Shown here one piece after another: positions 25,407 to 34,556 of a DNA stretch of 64,000 bases (positions are counted from its first letter, which is position 1; each line of letters opens with the position of its first letter). Location of the stretch: assembly GCA_965206975.1 (NCBI GenBank), contig OZ242253.1, positions 558,001-622,000 of the forward strand, read 5' to 3'. A model generated the notes under the pieces. The model ran no database searches. It saw only the letters and a program-made list of their open reading frames with translations, and was not told the DNA's origin. Source of the stretch: JAAXGI01 sp965206975 (GTDB taxonomy: Bacteria; Gemmatimonadota; Gemmatimonadetes; Longimicrobiales; Gaopeijiaceae). The position numbers and the translations under genes were made by a program.

Positions 25407-26240
25407 TCACGGGTCCCCTCCGTCCGGCGGCTCCTCTTCGACTCCGGCCTCCCCATCGCCGGCCTCCTCCTCGAACTCCACCGGACCGGGAATCTCGAGG
25501 GGGATCCGGATCTCTTCATCGAGTAAGGGCTCGGATTCCGTCGTCAGGATCACGCCGCAGCTCTCGCAGCGGATCAGCCTGTTGCTTCGCCGGATGTCGT
25601 TTTGGAGCTGGAGGGGGATGAGCCCGAAGCAGTTCCCGCACGCACCGTCGTCGAGGAGCGGGGCCACGATCACGTGCTGGCCGGATTGGAAGAAGGCGTC
25701 GTAGACCCTCCGCTCCGCGGCGCCCACGTCCTCGAGGAGTGCGTCCCGACGCCGCTGGAAGGCGACCTTACGCTCCTCGAGACCCTCGCGCTGGGCCCGC
25801 AGGGAGGCCTGCCGCGGCGCCACTTCCGCCCGGGCAGCCTCGGCGGAGGCCTCGAGCTCCTCGAGAGTGGACTCCGAGCGGTGAATCTGGTCGAGGAGAT
25901 GGAGCGCCTCGTGTTCATCCCCCTCGATCGCCCTTCGAATCAGATCGAGCTCCGTCTGGACGGCCGCCTCCTCCCGCAGGTTCGTGACGCGGTTCAGCCT
26001 GAGGGCGAGCCTCTCTGCCCGCGCCCGCTTGTCCTCGGCGGCGCGTTCGAGGCGTCGTTCATCCTGCCGCATCTGGGTCAGGCGCGTCTTCAGCTTCGCC
26101 AGCTCCGACTCGAGTGCCAGAGCCGGCTCCTCGACCTCGGCCAATCGCTCATCGAAGGTGGTGAGTGCCTCGTCCGCCTCGCGAATCCGATCGTCCAACG
26201 CCTGGACCTCCCTCAGGGAGCCCATCATCGTGCGTTCCAT
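25407..26240 (-). CDS. CdsZ-like coiled-coil protein with C4 zinc ribbon
   Basis: About 200 residues of long coiled coil (from LREVQALDDRIREADEAL to RRDALLEDVGAAERRVYDAF) are followed by a C4 zinc ribbon, CGNCFGLIP then CESCGVIL near residues 205-240. This is the layout of the widespread family that includes chlamydial CdsZ. The C-terminal ~40 residues are very acidic. The role in most bacteria is unknown; a nucleic-acid or membrane-machine scaffold is possible. The ATG at 26240 abuts the dnaG stop (TGAATG), so it is cotranscribed with primase. Confidence 0.85.
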   Translation of the reverse strand: MERTMMGSLREVQALDDRIREADEALTTFDERLAEVEEPALALESELAKLKTRLTQMRQDERRLERAAEDKRARAERLALRLNRVTNLREEAAVQTELDLIRRAIEGDEHEALHLLDQIHRSESTLEELEASAEAARAEVAPRQASLRAQREGLEERKVAFQRRRDALLEDVGAAERRVYDAFFQSGQHVIVAPLLDDGACGNCFGLIPLQLQNDIRRSNRLIRCESCGVILTTESEPLLDEEIRIPLEIPGPVEFEEEAGDGEAGVEEEPPDGGDP

Positions 26241-28061
26241 TCAGTCACCTGGTTTGGGACTTGCCGGCCGCGGGACCGTCCCGCCGACCACATTCCAGCG
26301 TCCCCTGCGCGATCGCCTCACCTCGCCCACCCGTTCCAGGACCGCCCGTTTCTCGTCCTCCGTGGTCGCGGCACGAAGCACTTCCTCGAGTCCGTCGTGT
26401 TCATCCTGGAGCGCTCGATCCTCGAGATCCAGGAGGCAGTCCCGGAACGCCTGCTCCGGATGCTCCACCTCGCGCGGATCGCCGAGGAGGCGCTCGAGCT
26501 CCGCCTGGAGCTCGGGCGAAGCCCCCTCGAGGGGCGGCTTCAGCTCGGGGTTCCCCGTCAGCGCCTCGAAGATCGCGCGATATGCGGGCTTTCGGAACTC
26601 CCCCGGCCCGACGCGCTCAAGGGCCCGGTCGATCCACTCGCGGGACCGAAGGAGGATGACGAGGAGCTGCCGCTCGGCCTCGTGCTCCCTGAGACCCGCG
26701 CGCCTCCCAATCCGCGCCTCCCGGCCCGGTACCGAGGGGAGGGGCGTGTCGCCGGCGACTCGCCCGGGGGGGGCGGCAGCCTTCGCCAGCTCGGCCTCGA
26801 GCGTCTCCCTCCTGACACCGGTCCGCCCGGCGACTCGCGCCGTGTAGATGTCCCGAAGCGCCGGATCGCTCGTGGCCCGAAGCGTCGGGAGGAGCTTGTC
26901 AACGGCGATCCGGATCCCATCCACCCTGCCCAGATACCCCTTTTCGTCGAGGAGCTGAAGCTTCCGGTCGAGGAGATCGACGGCCGAGTCGAGGTAGCCG
27001 CCAAGTCCCTCCTTCCCTTCCGCGCGGACGATCGTGTCGGGATCCTCACCCGAGGGGAGGGTCGCGACCGAAGGATGGACGCCATGGGCGAGGAGTGCAT
27101 CGCCTGCCCGGAAGGTGGCGCGAACGCCGGCCGCATCCGAATCGAACAGGAGGATTGCCTTCTTCGTGTACCGGGCGAGTAGCCGGGCGTGTTCGTCCGT
27201 CAGCGAGGTGCCGAGGGTGGCGACGGCGCCCTCGACGCCGCCTGCGGCCAGGGCGACGACGTCCATGTACCCCTCTACGACGAGGGCAGCGCCCGCCCTC
27301 CGGATCGCATTCCGGTTCCAGCCGAGCCCGTAGAGCACGGAGCCCTTCCGGTAGACGGGGGACTCGGGGGAGTTCATGTACTTCGGCACGCCCTTCCCGC
27401 CCCCATCGAGGATGCGGCCCCCGAAGCCGACGACGCGGCCGTCGACGGACTCGATGGGAAAGACGATCCGGCCCCGAAAACGGTCGTACGGCTCCGTCGA
27501 GCGCTCGGAGTCCTTGAGGAGGCCCAGCTCCAGGAGGTGCTCTGCCGGGAGCCCGTGCTCCTTCGCGGCTTCCCTGAGACCCGTCCACTCCTCCGGCGCC
27601 CAGCCGAGAGTGAACCGTTCGGCCGTCGCGCCATCGACCGCGCGCGCCTCGAGGTACTCCCGCGCGGCCGCTCCGGTCTCCGCGTCCTCGAGGTTCTTGC
27701 GGAACCACACCTTCGCGAAGGCGTTCACCTCGTAGAGAGCCCGGTGGGGATCGTCCTCACGGGACGCTGCTTTCTCCCTCAACTCTACGCCGTACCTCGC
27801 CCCGAGAGCCCGGACGGCGTCGAGGAAATCCATCCCGCTCTGCTTCATGACGAAGGAGAAGACGTCCCCCGACTCGCCACAGCCGAAGCACTTGTAGAAG
27901 CCCTTGTCCGGCACCACGTAGAAGGACGGGGTCCGGTCGTCGTGAAAGGGACACTTCCCCTTCCAGTCCTTCCCGGACCGGGTGAGCTTGACGCTCTCCC
28001 CCACGATCTCCACGAGATCGGCCCGAAGGCGGACTTCCTCGACGGCCTCGTCAGAAATCAC
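26241..28061 (-). CDS. dnaG: DNA primase
   Basis: Synthesises RNA primers at the replication fork. The N-terminal zinc finger CPFHDDRTPSF ... CFGCGESGDVFSF is intact. The catalytic core follows with VGFGGRIL and the TOPRIM motifs VVEGYMDVVALAAGG near residue 255 and LLFDSDAAG near 305, and the C-terminal helicase-binding region extends to residue 606. The GTG at 28061 shares a GTGA overlap with the stop of a ~34-codon upstream frame of unknown value. cdsZ-like, rsmD and coaD lie downstream. Confidence 0.96.
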   Translation of the reverse strand: MISDEAVEEVRLRADLVEIVGESVKLTRSGKDWKGKCPFHDDRTPSFYVVPDKGFYKCFGCGESGDVFSFVMKQSGMDFLDAVRALGARYGVELREKAASREDDPHRALYEVNAFAKVWFRKNLEDAETGAAAREYLEARAVDGATAERFTLGWAPEEWTGLREAAKEHGLPAEHLLELGLLKDSERSTEPYDRFRGRIVFPIESVDGRVVGFGGRILDGGGKGVPKYMNSPESPVYRKGSVLYGLGWNRNAIRRAGAALVVEGYMDVVALAAGGVEGAVATLGTSLTDEHARLLARYTKKAILLFDSDAAGVRATFRAGDALLAHGVHPSVATLPSGEDPDTIVRAEGKEGLGGYLDSAVDLLDRKLQLLDEKGYLGRVDGIRIAVDKLLPTLRATSDPALRDIYTARVAGRTGVRRETLEAELAKAAAPPGRVAGDTPLPSVPGREARIGRRAGLREHEAERQLLVILLRSREWIDRALERVGPGEFRKPAYRAIFEALTGNPELKPPLEGASPELQAELERLLGDPREVEHPEQAFRDCLLDLEDRALQDEHDGLEEVLRAATTEDEKRAVLERVGEVRRSRRGRWNVVGGTVPRPASPKPGD

Positions 28062-28258
28062 TTGGGCAACCTTTCGGCTCCGGCTCCGTTACGCCCCCTC
28101 CTCCGGGGGTTCCACGACTCAAGCTCGACCACGATCCGTCCGGGACGCAACTCCCGGCCGGCTCCCACTGCGCGTGCGCTCGAGGATCACGCCCGAAGAC
28201 GACCTCCCCGAGATCAAGACCGACCACCTCCCATACCCAGGTAATCCCGGCCCACCGG

Positions 28259-28618
28259 CTATCCGGGAGGCCAGGAGAGCGCCCGCCCGCCGAGGAGGTG
28301 CACGTGGAGGTGACCCACGCTCTGACCCCCATCGGCGCCGATGTTCGTCACGAGCCTGTACCCGTCCTCCGAGAGACCGACCCGCCTCGCCAGGTCGCGC
28401 GCTGCGATCAGTAGCTCACCGGCGAGAAGCGCGTCCTCGTCGGCGAGGTGATCGACGGATGCGATGTGCTCCCTGGGTATGAGGAGGATGTGCTCGGGGG
28501 CCTGCGGGCTTACGTCCCGAAAGGCGAGGAGGCGTTCCTCCTCGTGAAGGACCTCCGCGGGGATCTCACCCCGGACGATCCTGCAGAAAATGCAACTATC
28601 GGATTCTCGCTTCGCCAT
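28259..28618 (-). CDS. hinT: HIT-family purine nucleoside phosphoramidase-like protein
   Basis: A 119-residue HIT-family hydrolase, typically cleaving adenosine phosphoramidates. It opens with the zinc-type CIFCRIVRGEIPAEVLHEE pattern and ends with the histidine triad GQSVGHLHVHLLGG, followed by a short tail (RALSWPPG) with the usual trailing tryptophan. The ATG at 28618 is preferred over an immediately preceding GTG. In many genomes it follows dnaJ, prmA, rsmE and mtaB. Here it follows prmA after a 294-base gap that holds no intact gene. Confidence 0.94.
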   Translation of the reverse strand: MAKRESDSCIFCRIVRGEIPAEVLHEEERLLAFRDVSPQAPEHILLIPREHIASVDHLADEDALLAGELLIAARDLARRVGLSEDGYRLVTNIGADGGQSVGHLHVHLLGGRALSWPPG

Positions 28619-28912
28619 CACCGTCCCCCGTCATCTCCGTGTGCCAAGCGTCCAACCCGAGCGCCGGGTCCGATCCCATTTCCGCCAACGCCCGGCCGGG
28701 GAGCCCATCCGAAGAGGATGCCATCGGCATCTCCCGCCCACCCGGAGAGCGGCACCGGCCTACGTCCACCCGAGTCCCGGGTGAGGAGCCTCGGTCCAAC
28801 CCGAGCTCCGTTCCGATACGCGTACGCTCCTGGCTGGCATGCATGATCTCGAGCGTCGGGAGCCGAGACGCGCCGGAGGAGGATACCGGACGGAGCGCTT
28901 CTCGAGCCACCC

Positions 28913-29806
28913 CTAGCCCAGAAAAGCTCCGCTCCACCAGCCGCCCTCGGTGTCCGTCGCCTCCAGCCTGAATCCCTCCCGAACGGCGGCATCTTCCACG
29001 CGTCCGGACTCGTCTTCGAGGATCCCACCGAGGATCATCCACCCGCCTGGGCGAATCCCCCTCCGAAAGCCGTGGAGCCGCCGGATAAGCGTCGGCGCCT
29101 CGATGTTGGCGACGATCCCGTCGAAAGGTCCCTCCCCCGGGAAGAAGTCCGCCCCGACCGACGCTTCCACAACGCTCACCCGCTTGAGAACACCGTTTCG
29201 TCGGGCGTTTTCGTCGGCTGCGGCGCACGCCCACGGGTCGATGTCGAGGGCGAGAACGTGACTGGCGCCGAAGAGTGCGGCGGCGATGCCGAGGATCCCC
29301 GAGCCGGTCCCCACGTCGGCAACCCTGTGACCGAGCCTCACCGTCTCCCCGAGGAGCCGGAGACACCCACGCGTCGTCGGGTGCTCCGCCGAGCCGAATG
29401 CGATCCCCGGGTCGAGAGAGATGAGAAGGTCCCCGGGCCGGAGAACGGGCTCCTCCCACGTCGGGCTCACCACGAGCCGGTCGGTGACGCGCCGCGCTCC
29501 GAGGCCGCGTCTCCAGAGCTCCACCCAGTCCTCGTGGAGCTGCCAGCGGACGCCCAGGCGGACCGGGGCGTTCCCCCCCACCTCCGCTAACCGGCCTCGA
29601 ACGAGCGCGACGAAGTCCTCGACGTTGCCCCCTACCCGGTCGAAGTACGCGAGGAGCACTCCGTCCCGTTCCTCCACCCCACGCCCCGAGAGGCCAATCA
29701 ACGCATCGATGAAGAGACCCGCGGAGCCCTCGTCGGAAGGCCGCTCGACCTCGAGCACGAACCAGCGGGCGGGTGCCCGGGCGGTAGGTGCACCCGAGAT
29801 ACACAT
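28913..29806 (-). CDS. prmA: Ribosomal protein L11 methyltransferase
   Basis: Trimethylates ribosomal protein L11 using SAM. The N-terminal substrate-recognition region includes HEDWVELWRRGLGARRV. The catalytic part has SLDPGIAFGSAEHPTTRGCLRLL near residue 145, the SAM loop VADVGTGSGILGIAA near 170, DIDPWACAAADENA and VANIEAPTLI. The ATG at 29806 (MCISGAP) overlaps the dnaJ stop by one base (TGATG). 297 residues. Cotranscribed with dnaJ. Confidence 0.94.
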   Translation of the reverse strand: MCISGAPTARAPARWFVLEVERPSDEGSAGLFIDALIGLSGRGVEERDGVLLAYFDRVGGNVEDFVALVRGRLAEVGGNAPVRLGVRWQLHEDWVELWRRGLGARRVTDRLVVSPTWEEPVLRPGDLLISLDPGIAFGSAEHPTTRGCLRLLGETVRLGHRVADVGTGSGILGIAAALFGASHVLALDIDPWACAAADENARRNGVLKRVSVVEASVGADFFPGEGPFDGIVANIEAPTLIRRLHGFRRGIRPGGWMILGGILEDESGRVEDAAVREGFRLEATDTEGGWWSGAFLG

Positions 29807-30972
29807 CAGGCGGAGCTGAAGGCCTCCTTCACCCTGGACCAAAAGCCGCCCGTCTCTCCTTCCCGCTCATCCAAGCGGTCGGGTGCGGCGTCCTCCACCC
29901 CGGCGAGCTGGTCAAGGAAGATTCTCTGCTCGGGCGAGAGCGTGGTCGGCGTCCATACGCGGATCCCGACGATCAGGTCGCCGCGCCGGCCCCCGTCGAG
30001 ATCCGGGACCCCCTGCCCCTTCACCCTGACCGCTTGGCCACTCTGGATCCCCGCCGGCAAGTCGAGGAGAACGGAGCCGTCAACCGTGGGCACCTCGATC
30101 TCGGCACCGAGGGCAGCTTGGCTGAAGGTGACGACCGCCTCCGAGATCAGGTGACGCCCCTCGCGCCGGAAGCGCTCGTCCTCCTCCGGTTCGAGAAGGA
30201 CCATGACGTCCCCGCGCTCCCCCCCCCTCGGGCCCACATTCCCCTTCCCGCGGAGCGTGATGTAGTTCTCGGACGTAACGCCCGCCGGCACCGCGACCTC
30301 GACCTCCCGCTCGTGGCGGGCCCGCCCCTCCCCGTGGCACGCGCGGCACGGCGTCGAGACGACCGAGCCCTCCCCGGCACAGGTGCGGCATGTCGCGACC
30401 GACACGAACTCGCCGAAGACAGACCGCTGGACGACCCTCTCCTCTCCCCGCCCCTGGCAGGCGGAACACGTCTCGGGACCGCTACGATCGCTCGATCCCG
30501 ACCCGCCGCACCCACCGCACGGCTCGAGGAGCGCGATCCGGATGCGCTTCGTCGCCCCCGCCACCACTTCCTTGAGGGAGAGCCTGAGACGCACGCGAAG
30601 CGTCTCCCCGGCGCTCGATCTCCTCCTTCCCCCGCTCCGGCGGCGGCCGAAGATCTCCTCGAATCCCCCACCGCCGCCGAAGTCGCGCATGAAGATGTTG
30701 ATCGCGTCGTGCAGATCGACCCCCCCGGGGAAGGGATCGCCGGCCCCACCTCCCCTGAGACCCTCCTTCCCGAATCGGTCGTATGCGGCCCGGCGGCTCG
30801 GATCCTTGAGGACCTCGTACGCCTCGGAGAGCTCCTTGAACTTGGCCTCGGCCTCGGGGGAACCCTGGTTCCGGTCCGGGTGGTGCTCCATCGCGAGCTT
30901 CCGGTACGCCTTCTTGATCTCCCCGGAATCCGCGTCCCTCGAGATCCCGAGGATATCGTAGTAATCGGCCAT
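29806..30972 (-). CDS. dnaJ: Chaperone DnaJ
   Basis: Hsp40 co-chaperone stimulating DnaK. The J domain (DYYDILGISRDADSGEIKKA ... HHPDRN) occupies residues 1-70 with the HPD tripeptide. A Gly/Phe region follows, then four zinc motifs CGGCGGSG, CSACQGRG, CRTCAGEG and CRACHGEG (residues 145-215), then the substrate-binding domains. 388 residues. The gene follows hrcA directly on the minus strand; grpE and dnaK, normally between them, are not in this window. Confidence 0.96.
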   Translation of the reverse strand: MADYYDILGISRDADSGEIKKAYRKLAMEHHPDRNQGSPEAEAKFKELSEAYEVLKDPSRRAAYDRFGKEGLRGGGAGDPFPGGVDLHDAINIFMRDFGGGGGFEEIFGRRRSGGRRRSSAGETLRVRLRLSLKEVVAGATKRIRIALLEPCGGCGGSGSSDRSGPETCSACQGRGEERVVQRSVFGEFVSVATCRTCAGEGSVVSTPCRACHGEGRARHEREVEVAVPAGVTSENYITLRGKGNVGPRGGERGDVMVLLEPEEDERFRREGRHLISEAVVTFSQAALGAEIEVPTVDGSVLLDLPAGIQSGQAVRVKGQGVPDLDGGRRGDLIVGIRVWTPTTLSPEQRIFLDQLAGVEDAAPDRLDEREGETGGFWSRVKEAFSSA

Positions 30973-31036
30973 TCTCTTGACGTTCGCCTAAGTGTGGAAG
31001 CTCGGAGCCCGGTCTACGCGCGAAGCACCGATCCCG

Positions 31037-32095
31037 TCACTCTAGGATCTTGGTGACGACGGTAGAGGTGTACTCGACGATGGCGCAGACCTTCTCGTAG
31101 GGCATGCGAGTCGGGCCAATGACGCCGATCACACCCTTGAGGTTGCCGACGCGGTACGCCGCCGTGACCAGGGTGAACTCGGAGAGCGCCTCATCCTCGT
31201 TCTCGCCCCCGATCGTGACCTGGATGCCCCGACCGTGCGACCGGCTCCCGAGGGCGCTCGCGAGGAGATCCGTCTGCTCGGTGAGCTGCATCAATTCCTT
31301 CAGCCTTGCCCCGCTCGTGAACTCGGGCTGCGTCGCAAGTACGCTCGCCTGGCCCAGGTGGATCCTCGACCTCCTCGTCTCCGGCCAATCGAAGAACTCC
31401 CCGCCCGAGTGCATGAAGATGTTCAGGATCTCCCCGGCCGCCGGATCGTCGTCGGGCGCAGCGTCTCGGATCCGCAAGGCCGCGGTTTCCCGGATCTCCC
31501 TCAAGGTGAGCCCGGCGAGCCTCTCGTTAAGAAGGAGCGTGAGTGTGACGAGCGTGTCCTCGGGCACCTCGCACGAGATGTCCACGAATACTGTCCGGAC
31601 GAGCCCGCTTCGGACCCTCGCGACAAGTAGGACCTTGGTGGAGGAGACCTTGACGAGCTCGAGCCGCTCAAGCACTGCGCCTGCGAGGCCGGGAGCGGCC
31701 GCCACCCCGAGCTCCTGGGAGAGGAGGCCGAGTGCCCGCGTGGCCCGGCGGACGAGCCGCTCGACGGCCGAGGCTCCGCCGAACTCGAGCTCGGACGCCA
31801 GCCGCGACTTCTCTTCCCGCGTCAGGGGAGCCGGCTGCATGAACTGCTCTACGAAGGTGCGGTACGCGCGATCCGTGGGCACCCGCCCGGCAGAGGTGTG
31901 GGGATGGAAGAGGTATCCCTTCTCCTCGAGGTCGCTCATCGTGTTCCGGACGGTGGCCGGCGAGACGCCGAGGTCGTAGCGGCGCGTCACGCTTCGACTC
32001 CCTGCGGGCTCCGCTGTCGCCACGTACGTCCGGACGACCGCCTCGAGAACCTGTCGCTCCCGATCCGAGAGCTCAGAGCCGGCTTGGTCGGTCAT
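31037..32095 (-). CDS. hrcA: Heat-inducible transcription repressor HrcA
   Basis: Represses heat-shock genes by binding CIRCE elements. The N-terminal winged helix reads LSDRERQVLEAVVRTYVATA ... VSPATVRNTMSDLEEKGYL FHPHTSAGRVPTDRAYR, followed by the GAF-like dimerisation domain and the C-terminal VIGPTRMPYEKVCAIVEYTS. 352 residues. The ATG at 32095 overlaps the end of hemW by 23 bases. No CIRCE inverted repeat (TTAGCACTC-N9-GAGTGCTAA) was found near hemW, hrcA or dnaJ, so its targets here are unknown. Confidence 0.95.
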   Translation of the reverse strand: MTDQAGSELSDRERQVLEAVVRTYVATAEPAGSRSVTRRYDLGVSPATVRNTMSDLEEKGYLFHPHTSAGRVPTDRAYRTFVEQFMQPAPLTREEKSRLASELEFGGASAVERLVRRATRALGLLSQELGVAAAPGLAGAVLERLELVKVSSTKVLLVARVRSGLVRTVFVDISCEVPEDTLVTLTLLLNERLAGLTLREIRETAALRIRDAAPDDDPAAGEILNIFMHSGGEFFDWPETRRSRIHLGQASVLATQPEFTSGARLKELMQLTEQTDLLASALGSRSHGRGIQVTIGGENEDEALSEFTLVTAAYRVGNLKGVIGVIGPTRMPYEKVCAIVEYTSTVVTKILE

Positions 32096-33275
32096 ACCCT
32101 GTTCCGTTCTCGTTCCCGACTTGAGGAAGCGGGCGAAGCGAGGTCCGGGAAGGGGGATCGCGCTCCGCCCGGGCAAGCGCATCCGACAGCTCATCCAACC
32201 GGAGCCATCCCGCCGGAGCGAGGCGAAGCCTGGATCGGTCGTCGAGTGCGAGCCCGCGTTCAATCCAGGCGTCCGCAAGGCCCTTCCCGCCCGGCCCAAG
32301 CTCGGCCCGACGGATCCCCTCCGCCCGCCGGAGGCGAAACCACAACGCCTCGGGCGACCGGGGATCCACGGTCACCGCTTCCGCCAGGGGGAGCTCCCTC
32401 CCCTCCACTGCACCTAGATATCCCCGCCATTCCCTGAGGTTCCGGAGGCGTCGGCCCCCGACGCTGCTGTGCGCACCGGGACCGAGACCAAGCCACGGGT
32501 CCCCGCGGAGCGTTGCCGACATGTGGAGCGGCCGGTGCGAGGGGCGTGCGAAGGAGGTCATGTCGTACGCCTCGTATCCGGCGCCTTCCAGGATCGAGTG
32601 GCAGGCAAGGTATTGGTCGGCGGCAAGGTCTTCGTCGGCGGGTATGAAGCGCCCCTCCCGACGCTCCGCCGCAAGCGGCGTCCCGGGTTCGAGCGCGAGT
32701 TCGTAGAGGGAGACGTGAGGAGCGCCGGCTTCGATCGCTCCGCTGAGGGTGAACGTCGGATCGGGGTCGATCTCCGGGGGGAGCCCGAAGAGGAGATCGA
32801 CACCCCAGCTGCGGACCCCGGAGCGTCGAGCCGCTGACATAGCAGCGAGGGCCCCCTGGGGAGTGTGCCCTCGACCGAGCCACTCGAGCGCCCGGACCCG
32901 CAGACTCTGAACGCCGATGTGGATCCGAGTCACCCCCGCTAGGAACCAGCGATCCAGAAGCTCGCCCGCCACATCCTCCGGGTTCACTTCGACCGTCCAT
33001 TCGGAGAGCCTGGCGAGCCGCTTCGCACCCACGATCGCCTCAACCGCCTCGACGAGCTCCGCGCCCAGGTACGAGGGCGTCCCTCCCCCCACGAGGAGTG
33101 TCTCGAGGTGGGAGAGATCGACTCCCGCCGCCTCCTGCAGGCGGAGTTCGGAGGCCAAGGCGGACGCCCAGCGGGACGCATTGGGGGAAACGGCAGCGAC
33201 GACGGCGTAGTCGCAGTACGGACAGTGGTGCCGGCAGAAGGGCACATGGAGGTACAGGTGCCGGACGCCCGTCAC
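32073..33275 (-). CDS. hemW: HemW-like radical SAM heme chaperone
   Basis: Related to oxygen-independent coproporphyrinogen oxidase, but HemW-type members bind and deliver heme. The radical SAM cluster motif is CRHHCPYCDY (C-x3-C-x2-C) near residue 14, followed by LLVGGGTPSYL, TVEVNPEDV, RIHIGVQSLRVRALEWLGRGH and GVDLLFGLP, with GLGPGAHSSVGGRRLRN further on. About 400 residues, GTG start at 33275. The adjacent hrcA follows the conserved hemW-hrcA order. Confidence 0.92.
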   Translation of the reverse strand: MTGVRHLYLHVPFCRHHCPYCDYAVVAAVSPNASRWASALASELRLQEAAGVDLSHLETLLVGGGTPSYLGAELVEAVEAIVGAKRLARLSEWTVEVNPEDVAGELLDRWFLAGVTRIHIGVQSLRVRALEWLGRGHTPQGALAAMSAARRSGVRSWGVDLLFGLPPEIDPDPTFTLSGAIEAGAPHVSLYELALEPGTPLAAERREGRFIPADEDLAADQYLACHSILEGAGYEAYDMTSFARPSHRPLHMSATLRGDPWLGLGPGAHSSVGGRRLRNLREWRGYLGAVEGRELPLAEAVTVDPRSPEALWFRLRRAEGIRRAELGPGGKGLADAWIERGLALDDRSRLRLAPAGWLRLDELSDALARAERDPPSRTSLRPLPQVGNENGTGYDRPSRL

Positions 33276-33446
33276 GGCCCGCTCCTACCGGGCTCCAGCG
33301 CGCGCGCCGTCTTCGCAAAGGGACCGTGCACTCCACTTCCGGCGCTACCCGACACCCCGAAACGGGTCTCGAATCGAGCCCACCGCCCGCGTTCCCGCGT
33401 GCAGAGACGTCTTTCCCGGCCCTCCCCGATGCGCATCAGCTGAAGC

Positions 33447-34556
33447 TCAGAACTCCTCGTCGACCGAACGCCACCAGACCTCATCACCCCGTGAGGGGTC
33501 TTCACCGCGAGCCGGCGGAGGGCTCTCCCCGGAATCGGTCCTTTCGACAACCAAATCCGGCCGATCGGGTTTGCTCCCGGTCATCCGGACCCGTCGCCAG
33601 AGCGCCTCGAGCAGTGCATCGAGACCCTGGCGCGTAACGGAAGAGACGACGAAGTGGCCCCACGCCCCCGGCGCCTCGATGGTGGGAACCGCTTCTTCGG
33701 GGGCCCGCACGTCGGCCTTCGTCATGACGACGCAGTGCGGACGTGCGGCCAGCTCGGGGGAGTAGCTGGCGAGCTCGCCGCGCAGCTGCTCGTAGCTCTG
33801 CGACGGATCAGGATCGTCCACGGGGACGAGGATCGCGAGCGTCCGCGTCCGCTCGATGTGCCTCAGGAACTGTAGGCCCAGGCCCCTTCCCTCGTGCGCC
33901 CCCTCGATAATCCCGGGAATGTCGGCGACCGCGAACGATCGATAACCGGAAAGCTCCACCACCCCGAGTTTCGGTGTCAGGGTGGTGAATGGATACTCCG
34001 CGATCTTCGGGCGCGCCCGAGACACCACGGAGAGCAACGTCGACTTCCCGGCATTCGGTTCGCCTACGAGCCCCACATCCGCGATCAGCTTGAGGGTCAG
34101 TTCGATGCTCCTCCTCGCCCCCTCCTCGCCCGGCTGCCACTGCCTCGGCGCCTGCCGCGTCGCCGTTACGAAGCGGGTGTTTCCGAGACCCCCGCGTCCG
34201 CCCTGCGCTACGACGAGCCTCTCCTCCCCCTCAAGGATTTCGCCGATCACCTCCCGGGTCTCGACATCCGTCACGACCGTGCCGGGGGGGATTCGCAGCT
34301 CCTGGTCCTCCCCCCTCCGGCCGGTCCGGTCGTTCCCCTCGCCGTGCGCGCCCCGTCCCGCCCGGTACCGGGCGTGATAGCGGAAATCCAGGAGCGTCGT
34401 AAGCTGGGGATCGCAAACGAGAACCACGTCGCCCCCGTCCCCGCCGTCCCCGCCTGCGGGTCCGCCCCGCGGGCGACCCCACTCGCGGCGAAACGCATCG
34501 GACCCGGAGCCACCCGTCCCGCCTTCCACCTCGATCGTGACGCTGTCGATGAACAT
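33447..34556 (-). CDS. obgE: GTPase Obg
   Basis: Ribosome-assembly and stress GTPase. The glycine-rich OBG fold opens with FIDSVTIEVEGGTGGSGSDAF and includes GGPAGGDGGDGGDVVLV. The G domain from about residue 160 has G1 GLVGEPNAGKSTLL, switch I YPFTTLTPKLG, G3 VADIPGIIEGAHEGRGLG and G4 TKAD. 369 residues, normal. The usual partners rplU and rpmA are not upstream. The C-terminal ~40 residues are an acidic, proline-rich tail. Confidence 0.95.
   Translation of the reverse strand: MFIDSVTIEVEGGTGGSGSDAFRREWGRPRGGPAGGDGGDGGDVVLVCDPQLTTLLDFRYHARYRAGRGAHGEGNDRTGRRGEDQELRIPPGTVVTDVETREVIGEILEGEERLVVAQGGRGGLGNTRFVTATRQAPRQWQPGEEGARRSIELTLKLIADVGLVGEPNAGKSTLLSVVSRARPKIAEYPFTTLTPKLGVVELSGYRSFAVADIPGIIEGAHEGRGLGLQFLRHIERTRTLAILVPVDDPDPSQSYEQLRGELASYSPELAARPHCVVMTKADVRAPEEAVPTIEAPGAWGHFVVSSVTRQGLDALLEALWRRVRMTGSKPDRPDLVVERTDSGESPPPARGEDPSRGDEVWWRSVDEEF

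Noticed and set aside
28622..28912. rsmE remnant between prmA and hinT
   Set aside because: Translations in all minus-strand frames lack the SPOUT knot motifs; nothing coherent could be assembled.
30973..33446. CIRCE operator for HrcA
   Set aside because: No TTAGCACTC-N9-GAGTGCTAA-like inverted repeat was found in the hemW, hrcA or dnaJ upstream regions.
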